A DNA stretch of 64,000 nucleotides from contig CM065324.1 in assembly GCA_033032175.1 (NCBI GenBank), positions 1,860,001-1,924,000 on the forward strand. The letters run 5' to 3'. Shown in pieces: positions 12,052 through 22,419 of this stretch. The stretch's first letter is position 1, and the number at the start of each line of letters is the position of its first letter. Position numbers and translations under genes: made by a program. A model generated the notes under the pieces. It searched no databases. It was not told the origin of the DNA and saw only the letters and a list, made by a program, of their open reading frames with translations. The DNA is from Saturnia japonica (Eukaryota > Arthropoda > Insecta > Lepidoptera > Saturniidae).

Positions 12052-12465
12052 ATCTTCATAAAGAAGAATTCTCTAGTTAACGCGTGCGGAGTCGCGGGCA
12101 CAGCTAGTTTGTAAATATAATTGTGTGTACGCAAGCTCGTTAATGAACGGACGTATTGAAAGATTGGCAGGATTAAAAGATTAATAATTCCCTTCGATAA
12201 TTGATAACAAGGTTAATAGTAGATAATTGCGTAACAACATTTTGTACATGATTTATATTATTTACCAGCTGTGCCCGTTTTACTCGCCGTTCACACTACA
12301 GGCCGTCGATCAGGCATACGCGCGGATATTGCTACACCCGCTCCCGGTTATTTTAAAAACAAAAATGCTTATTGTGGGTGATCTTCAGAAGATTTCCTGC
12401 CTTTTTGTAGTTCGATAGCAGGTTGAGTCGTCCATTTGTGATGCTTGCCGGGCCAGTGGAGTGTT

Positions 12466-12593
12466 CCAGTGAGTCGGAACTAGATGCCGCATAGTTCACG
12501 GTGAGTCGAAACTGTGTGCGGTGATTGCCCCAGTGAGTCGGGATGATCTCGCATAGTTCACGGTGAGTCGGAACTGTCTGCGGTGATTGGCTG
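12466..12593. repeat. two-unit 64-bp direct repeat
   Basis: CCAGTGAGTCGG starts both units (12466 and 12530). Each continues through CGCATAGTTCACGGTGAGTC and GTGCGGTGATTG-like sequence, with a few mismatches. It lies in the GC-richer tract before the probable LTR. Confidence 0.7.
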
Positions 12594-12926
12594 CTACGTC
12601 GACCAGGAGAGAAGTGCGTTTTCTGCTGCTTGCTGACCGGCCAAAGTGCAGTGTGCTGTGCCAAGGTCGCTGAGAAGGCTGTGGGGCTGACCAGGAATGC
12701 GCGTCCGCTGCATGCGTATGGTCAGGATACCCGTAGTAGCCGTGGATGCTGGCTAGCTGTATTGACTCGCTGCTCGAAAGCTTGAGGAAGTGATGATGAC
12801 GTAGCTTTGTAAAGAAGGTTGTGCTGACGTATCACGTCGGGGTCACCAGTGTAGAAGAACTATTGCAAAGGGAGGATCATCCGACCAGACGGGTGTTATG
12901 TCTGGCGGGCAGCTGCCCCGACTGTT

Positions 12927-12982
<56 letters not shown>

Positions 12983-13483
12983 CTGACTACACTGTTAGCC
13001 TTAGGGGCCCTAAAGCCGCTGCGGCTTTTACAGCTTCACCGGACTTGGGGGCGAGCGCAGAGGGCACTCAGCCGCGAAAGTTTTGTGGACGACTCGCACG
13101 AGGGTGCCAAAGTGGCCGGACCTCGGCTCGGGCGGTCGTCGCGTTCGCAAATAGGTCGCGATCTATTCGAATCCCTACACCTACGATTCGAGCTAACTAA
13201 ATATACACATAGGCACGTTCCCTTCCTCCTGGGAGGAAGGAAGGAACCGTGCGTATGTGTATTCAGTAATCGGAATGTTTCTACACTAACTAGCGCTAAC
13301 TAACTAGCGTAAAAAAGAAAAAAAAAAGGTCCCTCACAGAACCTATGTACCTGTGTGGTGTGCACGTGTGTATGTTCATACGTGTGTAGTGTTGTATGTA
13401 GGTAGCTAAGTGATGCACGTACAGTGTCACTTGTATCGCGCGGGCGGTTGCCTGACCCAAGGGTTTCACACCGAGGAACGGAC

Positions 13484-16378
13484 CTAGGCTTGGGTTACCG
13501 CTAGAGAGGGTGGACGTGACGGGTGTGCGGGAGCGAAGTTGACCGCCCGCCCTCTGCGGAGAGAGCGGTGGTTACGCGGGCGTGGGCGCTGGCACGCTCT
13601 GTTTGGAGAGACGGATGTGTAATATTTATTCGAATTTTCGATGTGATCGTCGGGATCAATAAAAATATTGCGCGGCCGGCGTTTGCACCGGATGTCCGTG
13701 GGTGCCGGAACATAAGTGGCGGCTGTTTTTATTAACGGATTCGCGTGGTTCGACGCGGTGTCGAAATACGAACGGGAGAGCTGTTTAACGTAGGCATGTA
13801 TCGAAGGAAGCTCCATATCTCTATGGAGATCTACGCTTCGAACATACCACGGGGCCCCGGTGAGACGATAGAGGAACCTATTCTGTATCGATTGTAACCG
13901 TTTGAAACTCGACTCGGACATATGTGCGAACACGGCGCAACTGTATGTCAAAATTGGTCGAATACACGTCTTGTAGAGCGTGAGCTTATGTCGCGTGGAC
14001 ATTTTACTCACCGAACACAACAGAGGATGCAACCGGCCCAGGACCCACGCGGCCCTGTTCCTAACCTTACGGATGTGGGGTCTAAAAGAGAGCCTACTAT
14101 CTAGGGTTACCCCTAGATATTTGGTCTCTCTTACATACGGAATCGGATTATCGTAGAGCTTAACAGGTTTAAGCTTCCACGGTATCTGTGACGAATCCGC
14201 ATCGAAGAGCATCGCGGCGCTCTTCGAGGGATTAACGGCTATACGCCACTCGTTAAACCACTTCCCGAGAGTGGTCACGGAGCGTTGGACTTTGTGTCTG
14301 AGGTGGGATCTATTCCTATCTGAGGCATATAAGACTGTATCGTCAGCGTATAGCCCTACCTCGACCCCCGGGAGTCGAGGTAGGTCACTGACGTACAGGT
14401 TAAATAGGCTAGGAGCCAGGATCGAACCTTGGGGAACGCCTGAGCGTATTGGACGGGGCGTGGACAATTCACCTTCTACTCTATAGCGAAAGGTGCGATC
14501 TGTTAGATAGTCGCGAATTATTTTAATTAGCCTATCGGGGACTTCAAAGTGATACAACTTGTAGATCAATCCCTCGTGCCAGACCTTATCGAAGGCCTTG
14601 GCAACGTCGAAAAAGACCGCAAGTGTACGGCGGGGTTTATATAATTCAGCAAAATTAAATGCAACGTGCTCCGTGAGGCGGTGCACTTGATGAGTGCAAG
14701 AATATCTAGCACGGAAACCGAATTGCTCAGGCGGATAGAGGTCTTTCTCCTCTATTACTGACTTGAGACGGTTCAGAAGGATCCGCTCGTACATTTTCCC
14801 TAAAGTATTTAGGAGACTGATCGGGCGATAGCTGTCGGGAAGCGACGCGCTCTTGCCGGGCTTACGGATACCTATGACTATGGCCTTTTTCCAGGCGGCT
14901 GGAAAATGGCAGTGGGCTATGGCTACATTGAAGATGCAGACCAAAAGAGCTATGAGGCGATCGGGAAGAAGTCTAAGTACTTCATTCCTGATCCCGTCGG
15001 GACCTGGTGCTTTTCTAAGCTTAAGGCTTTTTATAATGGAAAGAACCTCCTCAGACGTGACTGGGGACAGGGAGTCTGCCGCGAGGAGCTTATCCAGCTC
15101 CCGCACGCATCCATCGATACCCTCGACCCGGTCGGTATTTGCATCGACACTGTTCGGAGAGCACTGGCTCTCCAAACAAGTGGCGAGGCACTCCGCCTTG
15201 TCGCTGCTATCGAAGGCGAGCGGTATACCGGGACCCCTCTCGAGGGGGGGCATAAGATAAGAAGCCTCTATTTTGAGACTGTGAGCTAATTTCCAGTAAG
15301 CCAGATGCGACGGCCTTAGCCCTTCGACGAGGGCGTCCCATCTGTGACTTCTGAGTTCTAATATACGGGCTCTAACCGATCTTTGAAGTGCGCGTAAACG
15401 TGCGCGGTTTTCCTCGGTCGGATAGTGGTCGTGCGCACGAGTCGCCGCGTTCTTTTCCGTCAACAACGCCCGCACGTCGGCAGGGAGTACGAAGCGGCGA
15501 TCGCTCGCCTCTTCGACCTCTCTCGAGGCCTCTCCGATGCCGGCCTGCAGGTGGTCGACCAGGGAATCGATCGCGAGATCTACGTCCGCAACGGACCCCA
15601 ATACGTCCGGGATCCTATCTAAGCTGGACGAGGACGGCCTGTCCGCAAGATAATGTTTTAGCTTGGCATAGTCAACCACTTGGACCGAAGGAGGGCTAGA
15701 GTCGTCTGGTTGACCTAGCTGCATGATGACCGGACGGTGGTCGGAGTCGAGCTCGTGTACGACCCGAATGAGTCGTAACCGAAGCGCGATACCTTTAATG
15801 AGAGCTACATCAAGCACTGTCGGCATACAGTTGTCTTGAAAGTGGGTGGGAGTGGGTGGCGCTATGACATCAAAGTTTAGCACGTTCGTTAGCTCTTCGA
15901 GTTTAACCCCATTACTGGAGTCTCTCCAATTGCCAAACGAAGTGTGTCCACAATTGAGGTCACCCGCTATAATGACCGATTCACCGAGCGAAAGTAGCTT
16001 TTCTAGGTCAGACCTGAGAGGCTCTTTCCTCGGCGAGAGATAAACTGAGACTAACGTTATGGACGGGTGGTCGGTCATTCCTAGTCTACACACGGATACT
16101 TCCATATTGGTAAGTATCGGAGGATCTACCGGCGTACAATATAACGATCGTTTGTAATAAATGAGAGTGCCGCCCCCGCGGCCGGCCCGGTCATTTCTTA
16201 CAATATTGTAGTTCGCGATTTTTGGATCACGTTTAGCACGCTTTAAGAGCGTCTCCTGCACTAAAAGAACATCTACTTGGTGATCTTTAAGAAAGGTCGC
16301 GACGAGATCACGCTGCGGATATAGGTTCCGTGCGTTAAAAAACGAAAGATTTAACGCTTTCGGTTTAAACTTTGCCAT
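13484..16378 (-). CDS. Jockey ORF2: AP-like endonuclease and reverse transcriptase
   Basis: 964 aa. The N-terminal third is an apurinic-type endonuclease: FFNARNL (14-20), QE (41-42), GDLN (139-142), SDH (212-214). The RT domain follows: KAPGPDGIRNEVL (456-468), SYRPISLLN (516-524), FGFRARYSCTHQ (553-564), FFDVAKAFDKVW (589-600), GVPQGSILAPSLFNLYV (647-663) and the catalytic YADD (677-680). The C-terminus carries the usual thumb-like region (ETKYLGVTLD). All key acidic residues are present and no stop interrupts the frame. The start ATG (16376-16378) overlaps the end of ORF1 by 14 nt, a spacing typical of Jockey elements and suited to translation reinitiation. The enzyme would nick target DNA and copy the element RNA in place. 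Confidence 0.93.
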   Translation of the reverse strand: MAKFKPKALNLSFFNARNLYPQRDLVATFLKDHQVDVLLVQETLLKRAKRDPKIANYNIVRNDRAGRGGGTLIYYKRSLYCTPVDPPILTNMEVSVCRLGMTDHPSITLVSVYLSPRKEPLRSDLEKLLSLGESVIIAGDLNCGHTSFGNWRDSSNGVKLEELTNVLNFDVIAPPTPTHFQDNCMPTVLDVALIKGIALRLRLIRVVHELDSDHRPVIMQLGQPDDSSPPSVQVVDYAKLKHYLADRPSSSSLDRIPDVLGSVADVDLAIDSLVDHLQAGIGEASREVEEASDRRFVLPADVRALLTEKNAATRAHDHYPTEENRARLRALQRSVRARILELRSHRWDALVEGLRPSHLAYWKLAHSLKIEASYLMPPLERGPGIPLAFDSSDKAECLATCLESQCSPNSVDANTDRVEGIDGCVRELDKLLAADSLSPVTSEEVLSIIKSLKLRKAPGPDGIRNEVLRLLPDRLIALLVCIFNVAIAHCHFPAAWKKAIVIGIRKPGKSASLPDSYRPISLLNTLGKMYERILLNRLKSVIEEKDLYPPEQFGFRARYSCTHQVHRLTEHVAFNFAELYKPRRTLAVFFDVAKAFDKVWHEGLIYKLYHFEVPDRLIKIIRDYLTDRTFRYRVEGELSTPRPIRSGVPQGSILAPSLFNLYVSDLPRLPGVEVGLYADDTVLYASDRNRSHLRHKVQRSVTTLGKWFNEWRIAVNPSKSAAMLFDADSSQIPWKLKPVKLYDNPIPYVRETKYLGVTLDSRLSFRPHIRKVRNRAAWVLGRLHPLLCSVSKMSTRHKLTLYKTCIRPILTYSCAVFAHMSESSFKRLQSIQNRFLYRLTGAPWYVRSVDLHRDMELPSIHAYVKQLSRSYFDTASNHANPLIKTAATYVPAPTDIRCKRRPRNIFIDPDDHIENSNKYYTSVSPNRACQRPRPRNHRSLRRGRAVNFAPAHPSRPPSLAVTQA

Positions 16379-18278
16379 TGGAAGGCCCTAAGTTATTATT
16401 ACACGCCTCACGGTCGAGACGTTGTAGTGTCTCTGAGAGGCGGGGGAACGCGCAAGCGGTCTTGATGAGACCGAAGCGCTCCAGATGGTCATTGTAGTCA
16501 ATGAGCTCGCGGATATCGTGCTCGCGAAGGAGCAGTATCATTAAGTCGTTACTATTAACGACAACATTAGCGGGCGCGCGGGGCGCAGGAGCGCGGGGCG
16601 CGGGAATATCCATAGCCATAAGGGGCTGTGGATTGGGGCGACGGGGGCCCCATGCGTTCTGCGATGAACGCACGGGTTGCGGTTGCACCGCGCGGGGTGC
16701 GGAGAGGCCGGCGGTGGCCGGGGACTGGCGCGGGACCGGCAGCGCGGGAAATTCCCCTGACGCCAGCGGGGGTTGCGCTTTGATGGCTGAGGTGGGGGGC
16801 GCCGCCCGGGGGGCCGCCTGCCTCTGCGTGCGTGGCCGCGTGGTACGCGGGGCCTTGGGGCAACCGCGATAATTCGCGGGATGCCCCTCCTCCCCGCATA
16901 ACACGCAGCTCGGGGGGACGACGGAGTCACGCTCGCGCGTGCACTCCCGTGTGGGGTGGTCCTCTCGGCACTTTACGCACCGCGGACGAGAATGACAGTT
17001 ACGAGCAGCGTGCCCGTACAGCTGGCAGTTGTGGCACTGCGCAGGCTGGTGGTTTTTGTGTGGGGGCTCCACGTTAATCCCGGAGAGCCCGCACACCGTC
17101 TCTAGCTGGAAGATGGCCTTTCCCTCGGGGGAAAGGTCCAATATGGCCACTACCATTTGTAGTGGCCGCTTATCTTTACTGTACATCCGGTGTACTTCCC
17201 GGATGGGATAACTTTGCTCCTTGAGCGAGGAGCACACCTCCGACGGGTCGAGCTCCACCGGAATGCGGCGGATGACCACTCGGAGGACGCGCTCCTCCGC
17301 GAGCGAATACGTATAAAATTGCAGACCTTTCTGCCGGAGGAGGGTGGTTAGTTTACGGTGAGTTTCCGAAGAACTCACCGAAATAGAAATCCCGTTGACT
17401 ATGTTTCTAGCCTTGTGGTAGTCGAGTTTGAGTCTGCGCATCTCATTGCAGACTCCCATCCAGGCTGCCTTGTCCCGGATTATGATTGGAGGTGGGGCAC
17501 GCTCTTTTTTCCCGCCGGCGGGCGCGGGGAGCTGGGAGGACGCGGGGGCGGCGGCGCCCCTGACTACTGCCTTAGCTATTACCTTAGGCGCCGGTTGAGC
17601 AGTCGGACTGCTACGCGCCGTTCGCTTACGCGACGCCACGACGGTGAAGCCGTCGTTCTCGGTATCCATCTCCGGAGATGGATCCGGATTCGCGGGCGAG
17701 TCTTGTTCGACCGGAAGGGCCGAAAACGAATTTTTCGTCTTTAACGCGGTTTCCGTGGATCGCGCGGGACGGACGTACAGACTATTTTTGGTAACCCTAG
17801 ATTGTGACCGCGAATTACGCGGCCCTCGCCTGACGGAGGCGGGGCTTGACCCGCGCGATTGGCTGGTCGGGACAGGGGGCGTGGCCGTAGGCGCGGCCAT
17901 GGCCCCGGATGACGCGGCGGACAGTCGCGTAACGCTGCGCGCGGGACGTTTGGGCGCGACGCCGACTGGCGCGGCGCCAGTGGATGTAACGGTCGCGGCC
18001 GTGACGTCATCGGCCGCCTTGCTACCTGAAGCGGCCGCCTCGCTACCTGAAACGGCCTCATGACGGGTCGCGGTCGCAGCGGTGCGACGCACGCAGGCGT
18101 TCTCAGGTAGATTACGGTATTCCTCGTCTAGAGAGGGACACCGTAATACGACGAAATTTTGATAGCGCTGGTATTGAAACTCCAGCGCTTTCATCCTGGC
18201 TTGCAACTTGCCTATGCAAGTGGCCAGGTCGGCAACGTTATTTGCCATGGCGGCAGAAGAGGGAGGACAGTGGGACAT
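16365..18278 (-). CDS. Jockey ORF1: gag-like RNA-binding protein with three CCHC knuckles
   Basis: 637 aa. The first half is low-complexity and rich in Ala, Ser, Pro and Arg. Around 330-400 is a region like the domain that precedes zinc knuckles in Jockey and X-element proteins (VIRRIPVELDPSEV, then IREVHRM). Three zinc knuckles follow: C415-C418-H423-C428, C434-C437-H441-C446 and C458-C461-H466-C473. The C-terminus is Pro/Arg rich, then ends with a short helical part. The protein would bind element RNA and form the particle that goes to the nucleus. A second in-frame ATG at codon 11 could also serve as start. GC content is far above that of the flanks. Confidence 0.88.
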   Translation of the reverse strand: MSHCPPSSAAMANNVADLATCIGKLQARMKALEFQYQRYQNFVVLRCPSLDEEYRNLPENACVRRTAATATRHEAVSGSEAAASGSKAADDVTAATVTSTGAAPVGVAPKRPARSVTRLSAASSGAMAAPTATPPVPTSQSRGSSPASVRRGPRNSRSQSRVTKNSLYVRPARSTETALKTKNSFSALPVEQDSPANPDPSPEMDTENDGFTVVASRKRTARSSPTAQPAPKVIAKAVVRGAAAPASSQLPAPAGGKKERAPPPIIIRDKAAWMGVCNEMRRLKLDYHKARNIVNGISISVSSSETHRKLTTLLRQKGLQFYTYSLAEERVLRVVIRRIPVELDPSEVCSSLKEQSYPIREVHRMYSKDKRPLQMVVAILDLSPEGKAIFQLETVCGLSGINVEPPHKNHQPAQCHNCQLYGHAARNCHSRPRCVKCREDHPTRECTRERDSVVPPSCVLCGEEGHPANYRGCPKAPRTTRPRTQRQAAPRAAPPTSAIKAQPPLASGEFPALPVPRQSPATAGLSAPRAVQPQPVRSSQNAWGPRRPNPQPLMAMDIPAPRAPAPRAPANVVVNSNDLMILLLREHDIRELIDYNDHLERFGLIKTACAFPRLSETLQRLDREACNNNLGPSNGKV

Positions 18279-19105
18279 TTTTATTTAATTTTAAATTTAA
18301 AGGCCTCCCTGCCTTAGGGGCAGGGGGGTGCGCCAAAAAATTTAAAAGACTATCGGAGTCGGCAAGAGACCTGTTGTCAAGGTGCAATGACACACAGGAA
18401 GGACCTATCAACCCTAAGGAGCCCTAACAAGCCCGGGGCCGAGGACGCAGACCGGTAATTAAACCGGGCTAGGCCCAAACAGGTTCCCGGGGATGGAGTG
18501 TGCAGGATCGGAAGGTTTGGCAGGAGACACCTGGGGTAAGACTATGCGATAACCGCAAAGGCCTAGATTCCCAGGCCCGTCCGAGTCTGGCTGTTTGTCT
18601 CTGAAGGAGACAACCAGCGGGCTGCTCGGGTCACGCCCCACTTGCCTTCGTTGGCACCGTCAGGTATCCAGCAAGTGACCACAAAACCGTGGATTTACAA
18701 AAAAAAACAAGCAAGTCGCACCGAAAAGTGCGGTTTACCACGCGAGCGTTAGACACCAGTTGGTTTACGTCGTAATTGCAACAATATATTTGAAATAAAT
18801 TCCAAATATAAGATCGCAACAATTAAGTCACGTGATGGTCAAAATTGAAAACGGAGCGACACGTCCGTTCGCAACAGTGACCAAATCGGAACTCCCCCGA
18901 CTGTTGTAGTCGGGTTCTTGTATATATACTCAACGATAGAGTGTATTTCTATAGCGCAATGTAGGATAGTAGGATGCGTCCTATGTGGCTCGATAGATGT
19001 CGCTATGTGTCGCTACGTAGTTGTGTCGATGCGTTGATGCGTCAGTTGTGGCGAGAGATGTCGCTACAGATCTATAATTATGGAGTACATTACTTTGATT
19101 TAATA

Positions 19106-22022
19106 GGTCGGGGAAAAGTTTCTTCGCATTTTTATATGAAAAGTAAAGATTTTTTTTTTTCAAAGTTTATTTACATTTATTTACAGTGTATATGTGCCGT
19201 TTTATTCGAAGACTTTCTGCCATTTTGTAGGTAGAGACATGATCCCGTTGCTGTAGAAACTTTGGGACTTCTGATAAAACGCGACCAATAGTTTTGGCAG
19301 TCGTCTCTTGATGTTAACCTTACAGAACCTAAAGAATTCTGAACTGATCGAAATAGGTGAAAATCTGAAGGTGCAAGGCCAGAGCTATGTGGTAGCTGCA
19401 CTAACACCTCCCAGCCAAACTCTCTTAATTTTTGCTGATTAGCTAAAGATGTGTGTGGTCTAGCGTTATCGTGATGAAAGACCACACCCTTCCTGTTGAT
19501 CAATTCCGGCCGCTTTCTCCCAACTGCTTCCTTTAATCTCATCAGTTGTAGGCAGTAGAGATCCGAATCGATGGTTTTGCCGGGCGGTAAAAGCTCATAA
19601 TGAACAATGCCCTTCCAGTCCCACCATGCACACAGCATCACCTTATTTCGAGTTAACCCAGGTTTAGCGACAGCTCGGGACAACTGCTGGAGACGCTCAG
19701 TCGGGATCCGCGGGGCGCCCCTATCGCCTAGTGCGAGGCAAACTTCGCCCATGGGCCCCCCGATAACCCAGAGTATCCAGACTGGATTTTTCGAGCAAGT
19801 GCTAGACACTCTGTTCCCGTAAGGAATGGAGCACAATCCTCCATCCATGGCTCCGCTTTCAGGGACCAACGCGGACGACGATGACAACGTACCCGAAGTG
19901 ACCCGGGAAGAGCCGAGCAGGGCGGTGCGACAGCTTCGGTCCAAGAGCACCACCCCAGGACCCGATGGCATACCAAGCCGTGCCCATGCACTTCCTGGCT
20001 CATGAAATCCTCGAGTCCCGACTGATGGGACTCAGATCATAGTGGGAGGCGTCTCCATCGGCATCGGGTCGACGATGAAGTACCCGGGAAATCGTCCTCG
20101 ATAGCCAATGGAGCTTCGTAGAGCACTTCCGTCAGGTGACCCCCCGACTCATGGGCACAACGGGTGCGCTTGCTAGGCTGATGCCAAACCTCGGGGGACC
20201 CGATTCCGCTCTACCTCGGGATCGTACGGCCGATGGCTCTATATGGGGCTCCAGTGTGGGCGGACAGCCTTATGGCCCGACACTTTGCATTCCTGCGAAA
20301 ACCGCAGAGAGCGATGGCCATCAGAGCTGTCCGAGGGTACCGTACGGTATCATTTGAGGTAGCCTCCCTATTGGCCGGATCCCCATCATGGGATCTAGAA
20401 GCGAGAGCCCTCGCGCTGCTATTCAGGTGGTGCGAGGAGGCGCTGAAGTGGGGCGAGAGACTAACGCCGCGAGAAATCACGGCGCGTAGGTCAGAGCTCC
20501 GCCAAATACCCATGGTGGAAGCGTGAGACTTACGACTTAGCCACCCCGGCTCAGGCGTGGTAACTGTAGAAGCTATCAGACCGGTTCTGGCTAGATGGCT
20601 CCGGAGGCGGCATGGCACCCTCACATTCCGGCTGATGCAGGTACTTTCGGGACATGGCTGTTTCGGGAGTTACCTGTGTCGCATAGGCCGGGAGATCGAT
20701 CCTAGGTGCCATCATTGTGGCTGCATCGAGGATACCGCGAAGCACACACTAGCCGTCTGTCCCGCATGGAACTCACCGCGTCGCGACTATGTCGCGACAA
20801 TCGGCACCCATTTCTCGCTTCCGGCCGTGGTTCTGTCCATGTTCGAGAGCGAGAGTGGGTGAAACTCCGTCTTCTCATTTTGCGAGCAAGTCATGCTTGC
20901 GAAAGAGGAGGCGGAGAGGGAGAGGGGGCGTAACACCTTGCTCCCCTCTCGTGGTCAACGAGCCAGGCGCCGGAGGGCGCGTGATGATCTCCAGCCGCCT
21001 TAAATGGGTCTGTAGGTGGTGGACTTGGGCATGTCCATCACCGCGTAAATGCAGGCCCGAGATGGAGGAGGCGCACTGGTGTTCGTGTGCCCTCTGAGGC
21101 TCGTTGGAGGTGCCGATTGCCTCCGACCGTGACGAAGCCCCGGGGTAAGGCCACACCTGCCGGGTCGAGCGGATGGCATGCGTAAGCTGTTCCCACTCCC
21201 CGGCCAACAGGTGTGAGAAGGCCACCGTGGGGTTTTAGTCGGTAAGAGTCCGACATACCCCTCCCTTGAGCGGCCCAGTTTGGGAGGCGGATCCAATGTA
21301 GGATTTCCCCACGAAAAAAAAAAATGTTTAGCCACAGTCTGTGAAGCCTGGCCGACCTTTTTCGCAAGTTCTTGTCATACGTGTTCCACTTTTCATCACA
21401 CAGTTATATCTGTTCAAAAACGGGTCGGTTTCATTACGCCTCAATAATGAATCGCAAATGTGTACATGGTTCATTAGGTTTCTTTCAGTGAACTCGTGTG
21501 GCAGCCAAATATCGAGCTTTTTTGTATAGCCAACTTTCTTGAAATGGGTTAAAATTGTTTTGTGGTCAATTTCCAGTTCTTAAGCTACATCGTAACTACT
21601 GATATGCCGATCTTGCTCCACTTTTTCAAAAATAGCGTCCGTTTTATTCGTAACAGGGCTACCAGAGCGAGGCGAATCTTTAAAAACAAAATTTCCAGAC
21701 TGAAAACGTTTGAACCAACTTTGTGCTACTTTTACTGACAACTGCATTAGGTCCATAAACATCACAATTTTTTTTTGCTGCTAGAGTTACATTTTTGCCT
21801 TTTTGTAATAATATTTTAAAATGTATCGAATTTCTTCATTAGATTCACTCATTTTTACAGAAATAAAAACAAATGAAAAATAGCGAGACACAACTTTTTT
21901 TTTTTAATTTGTAATGTAACCTTTTTAATGTTACCAAAACCAGCCAGATACAAATAGTACAGCCAAAGAAATTTTATAACAAGGTTATACCTACGTTATG
22001 CGAAAACACTTTTTCCCCGACC
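19106..22022 (-). mobile_element. mariner-family element (decayed), split by a LINE
   Basis: The terminal inverted repeats are GGTCGGGGAAAAGTTTCTTC (from 19106) and, read inward from 22022, GGTCGGGGAAAAAGTGTTTTC. The left flank is TA; the right has TC, a one-base decay. The transposase reads on the minus strand. The N-terminal part (about 21326-21852, MSESNEEIRYILKYYY) has frameshifts and a stop. The C-terminal part (about 19177-19661) keeps VMLCAWWDWKG, FHHDNARPHTS and LAPSDFHLF, the second and third catalytic Asp regions of a DD34D enzyme. Not functional. Confidence 0.85.
19674..21325 (+). pseudogene. R1-clade LINE relic inserted in the mariner
   Basis: Fragments of an RT reading on the + strand: STTPGPDGIP (near 19945-19975), MALYGAPVWADSLMARHF (from 20233), and the C-terminal knuckle CRIGREIDPRCHHCGC followed by HTLAVCPAWNSPR (about 20677-20790). 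This C-terminal cysteine/histidine block is characteristic of R1-type elements. Most of the RT core is missing. An 11-nt A-tail is at 21314-21324. The flanks GTTTAGCGACAG (19662-19673) and GTTTAGCCACAG (21326-21337) look like a 12-bp target duplication with one mismatch, cutting the mariner gene. Confidence 0.8.
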
Positions 22023-22279
22023 TCATATATCTTATGGTTTACTCAGCGTAAGCCATTTAAGCGCCCTAATTGATTTTACACTTCCTTTTATTTTATTTGC
22101 GTAGAACCCTAATTCTTTATCTAAAATAAAAGTAGTCTAAGTTACTCCTTATATCAACAATTATATCAACATTTAGGAGATTATCCGGGACAAACACACA
22201 GACAGACAGACAAAAATGTTAAAAATCGATGTTTCGTTATATGTATCATCATATGTACTTTCATATGCATTTACTAAAA

Positions 22280-22400
22280 AAAAAACTGCTTGGGCTGTTG
22301 CCGCGATTGCAAAGAGGCCGCGATCTGACTAGTTCGATCCGTAAAATTCGAGCCTCCTTGGAGGAAGGAAGGGACATGTGTATATGTATAAATAAGATCG
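22280..22400 (-). repeat. Jockey-family 3'UTR relic
   Basis: TTGGGCTGTTGCCGCGATTG and GCCTCCTTGGAGGAAGGAAGG match 13125-13250 of the full element with divergence. It is short and has no tail. Confidence 0.55.
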
Positions 22401-22419
22401 ACCTTGTAGCAGGGCAATA

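Larger units (their letters stand above)
12928..18894 (-). mobile_element. full-length Jockey-clade non-LTR retrotransposon
   Basis: A ~6.0 kb minus-strand LINE with 5'UTR (18279-18894), two ORFs, a ~500-nt 3'UTR and a ~50-nt A-tail (T run 12928-12978). It is flanked by a 12-13 bp duplication CCCCGACTGTTGT (12916-12928 and 18895-18907). Two open ORFs, the long tail and the exact duplication point to recent insertion. Clade call rests on the ORF1 zinc-knuckle arrangement and RT motifs. No RNase H domain is visible after the RT. Confidence 0.92.
12866..19080 (+). mobile_element. possible 3' end of an LTR retrotransposon, interrupted by the Jockey insertion
   Basis: A purine-rich run (GCAAAGGGAGGA, about 12866-12877) resembles a polypurine tract. 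TGTTATGTCTGGCGGGC from 12898 could open an LTR. After the Jockey insert (12928-18894) the sequence resumes with TTGTATATATAC (about 18918-18929), a good TATA box. No second LTR, protease or RT coding was seen, so it is at most a solo or partial LTR. The 3' limit is uncertain. Confidence 0.35.

Noticed and set aside
12821..13303. Open frame with a long poly-Phe run
   Set aside because: The Phe run is the T stretch of the Jockey A-tail. The frame crosses LTR-like sequence and antisense 3'UTR.
14853..15289. Several + strand open frames over 100 codons between 13500 and 18060
   Set aside because: They are antisense shadows of the GC-rich Jockey ORF1 and ORF2, which carry clear family motifs on the minus strand.
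19177..19971. 264-codon open frame on the minus strand
   Set aside because: It fuses the antisense of the R1-clade LINE with the C-terminal half of the mariner transposase. It arises from the insertion junction and has no gene-like start of its own.
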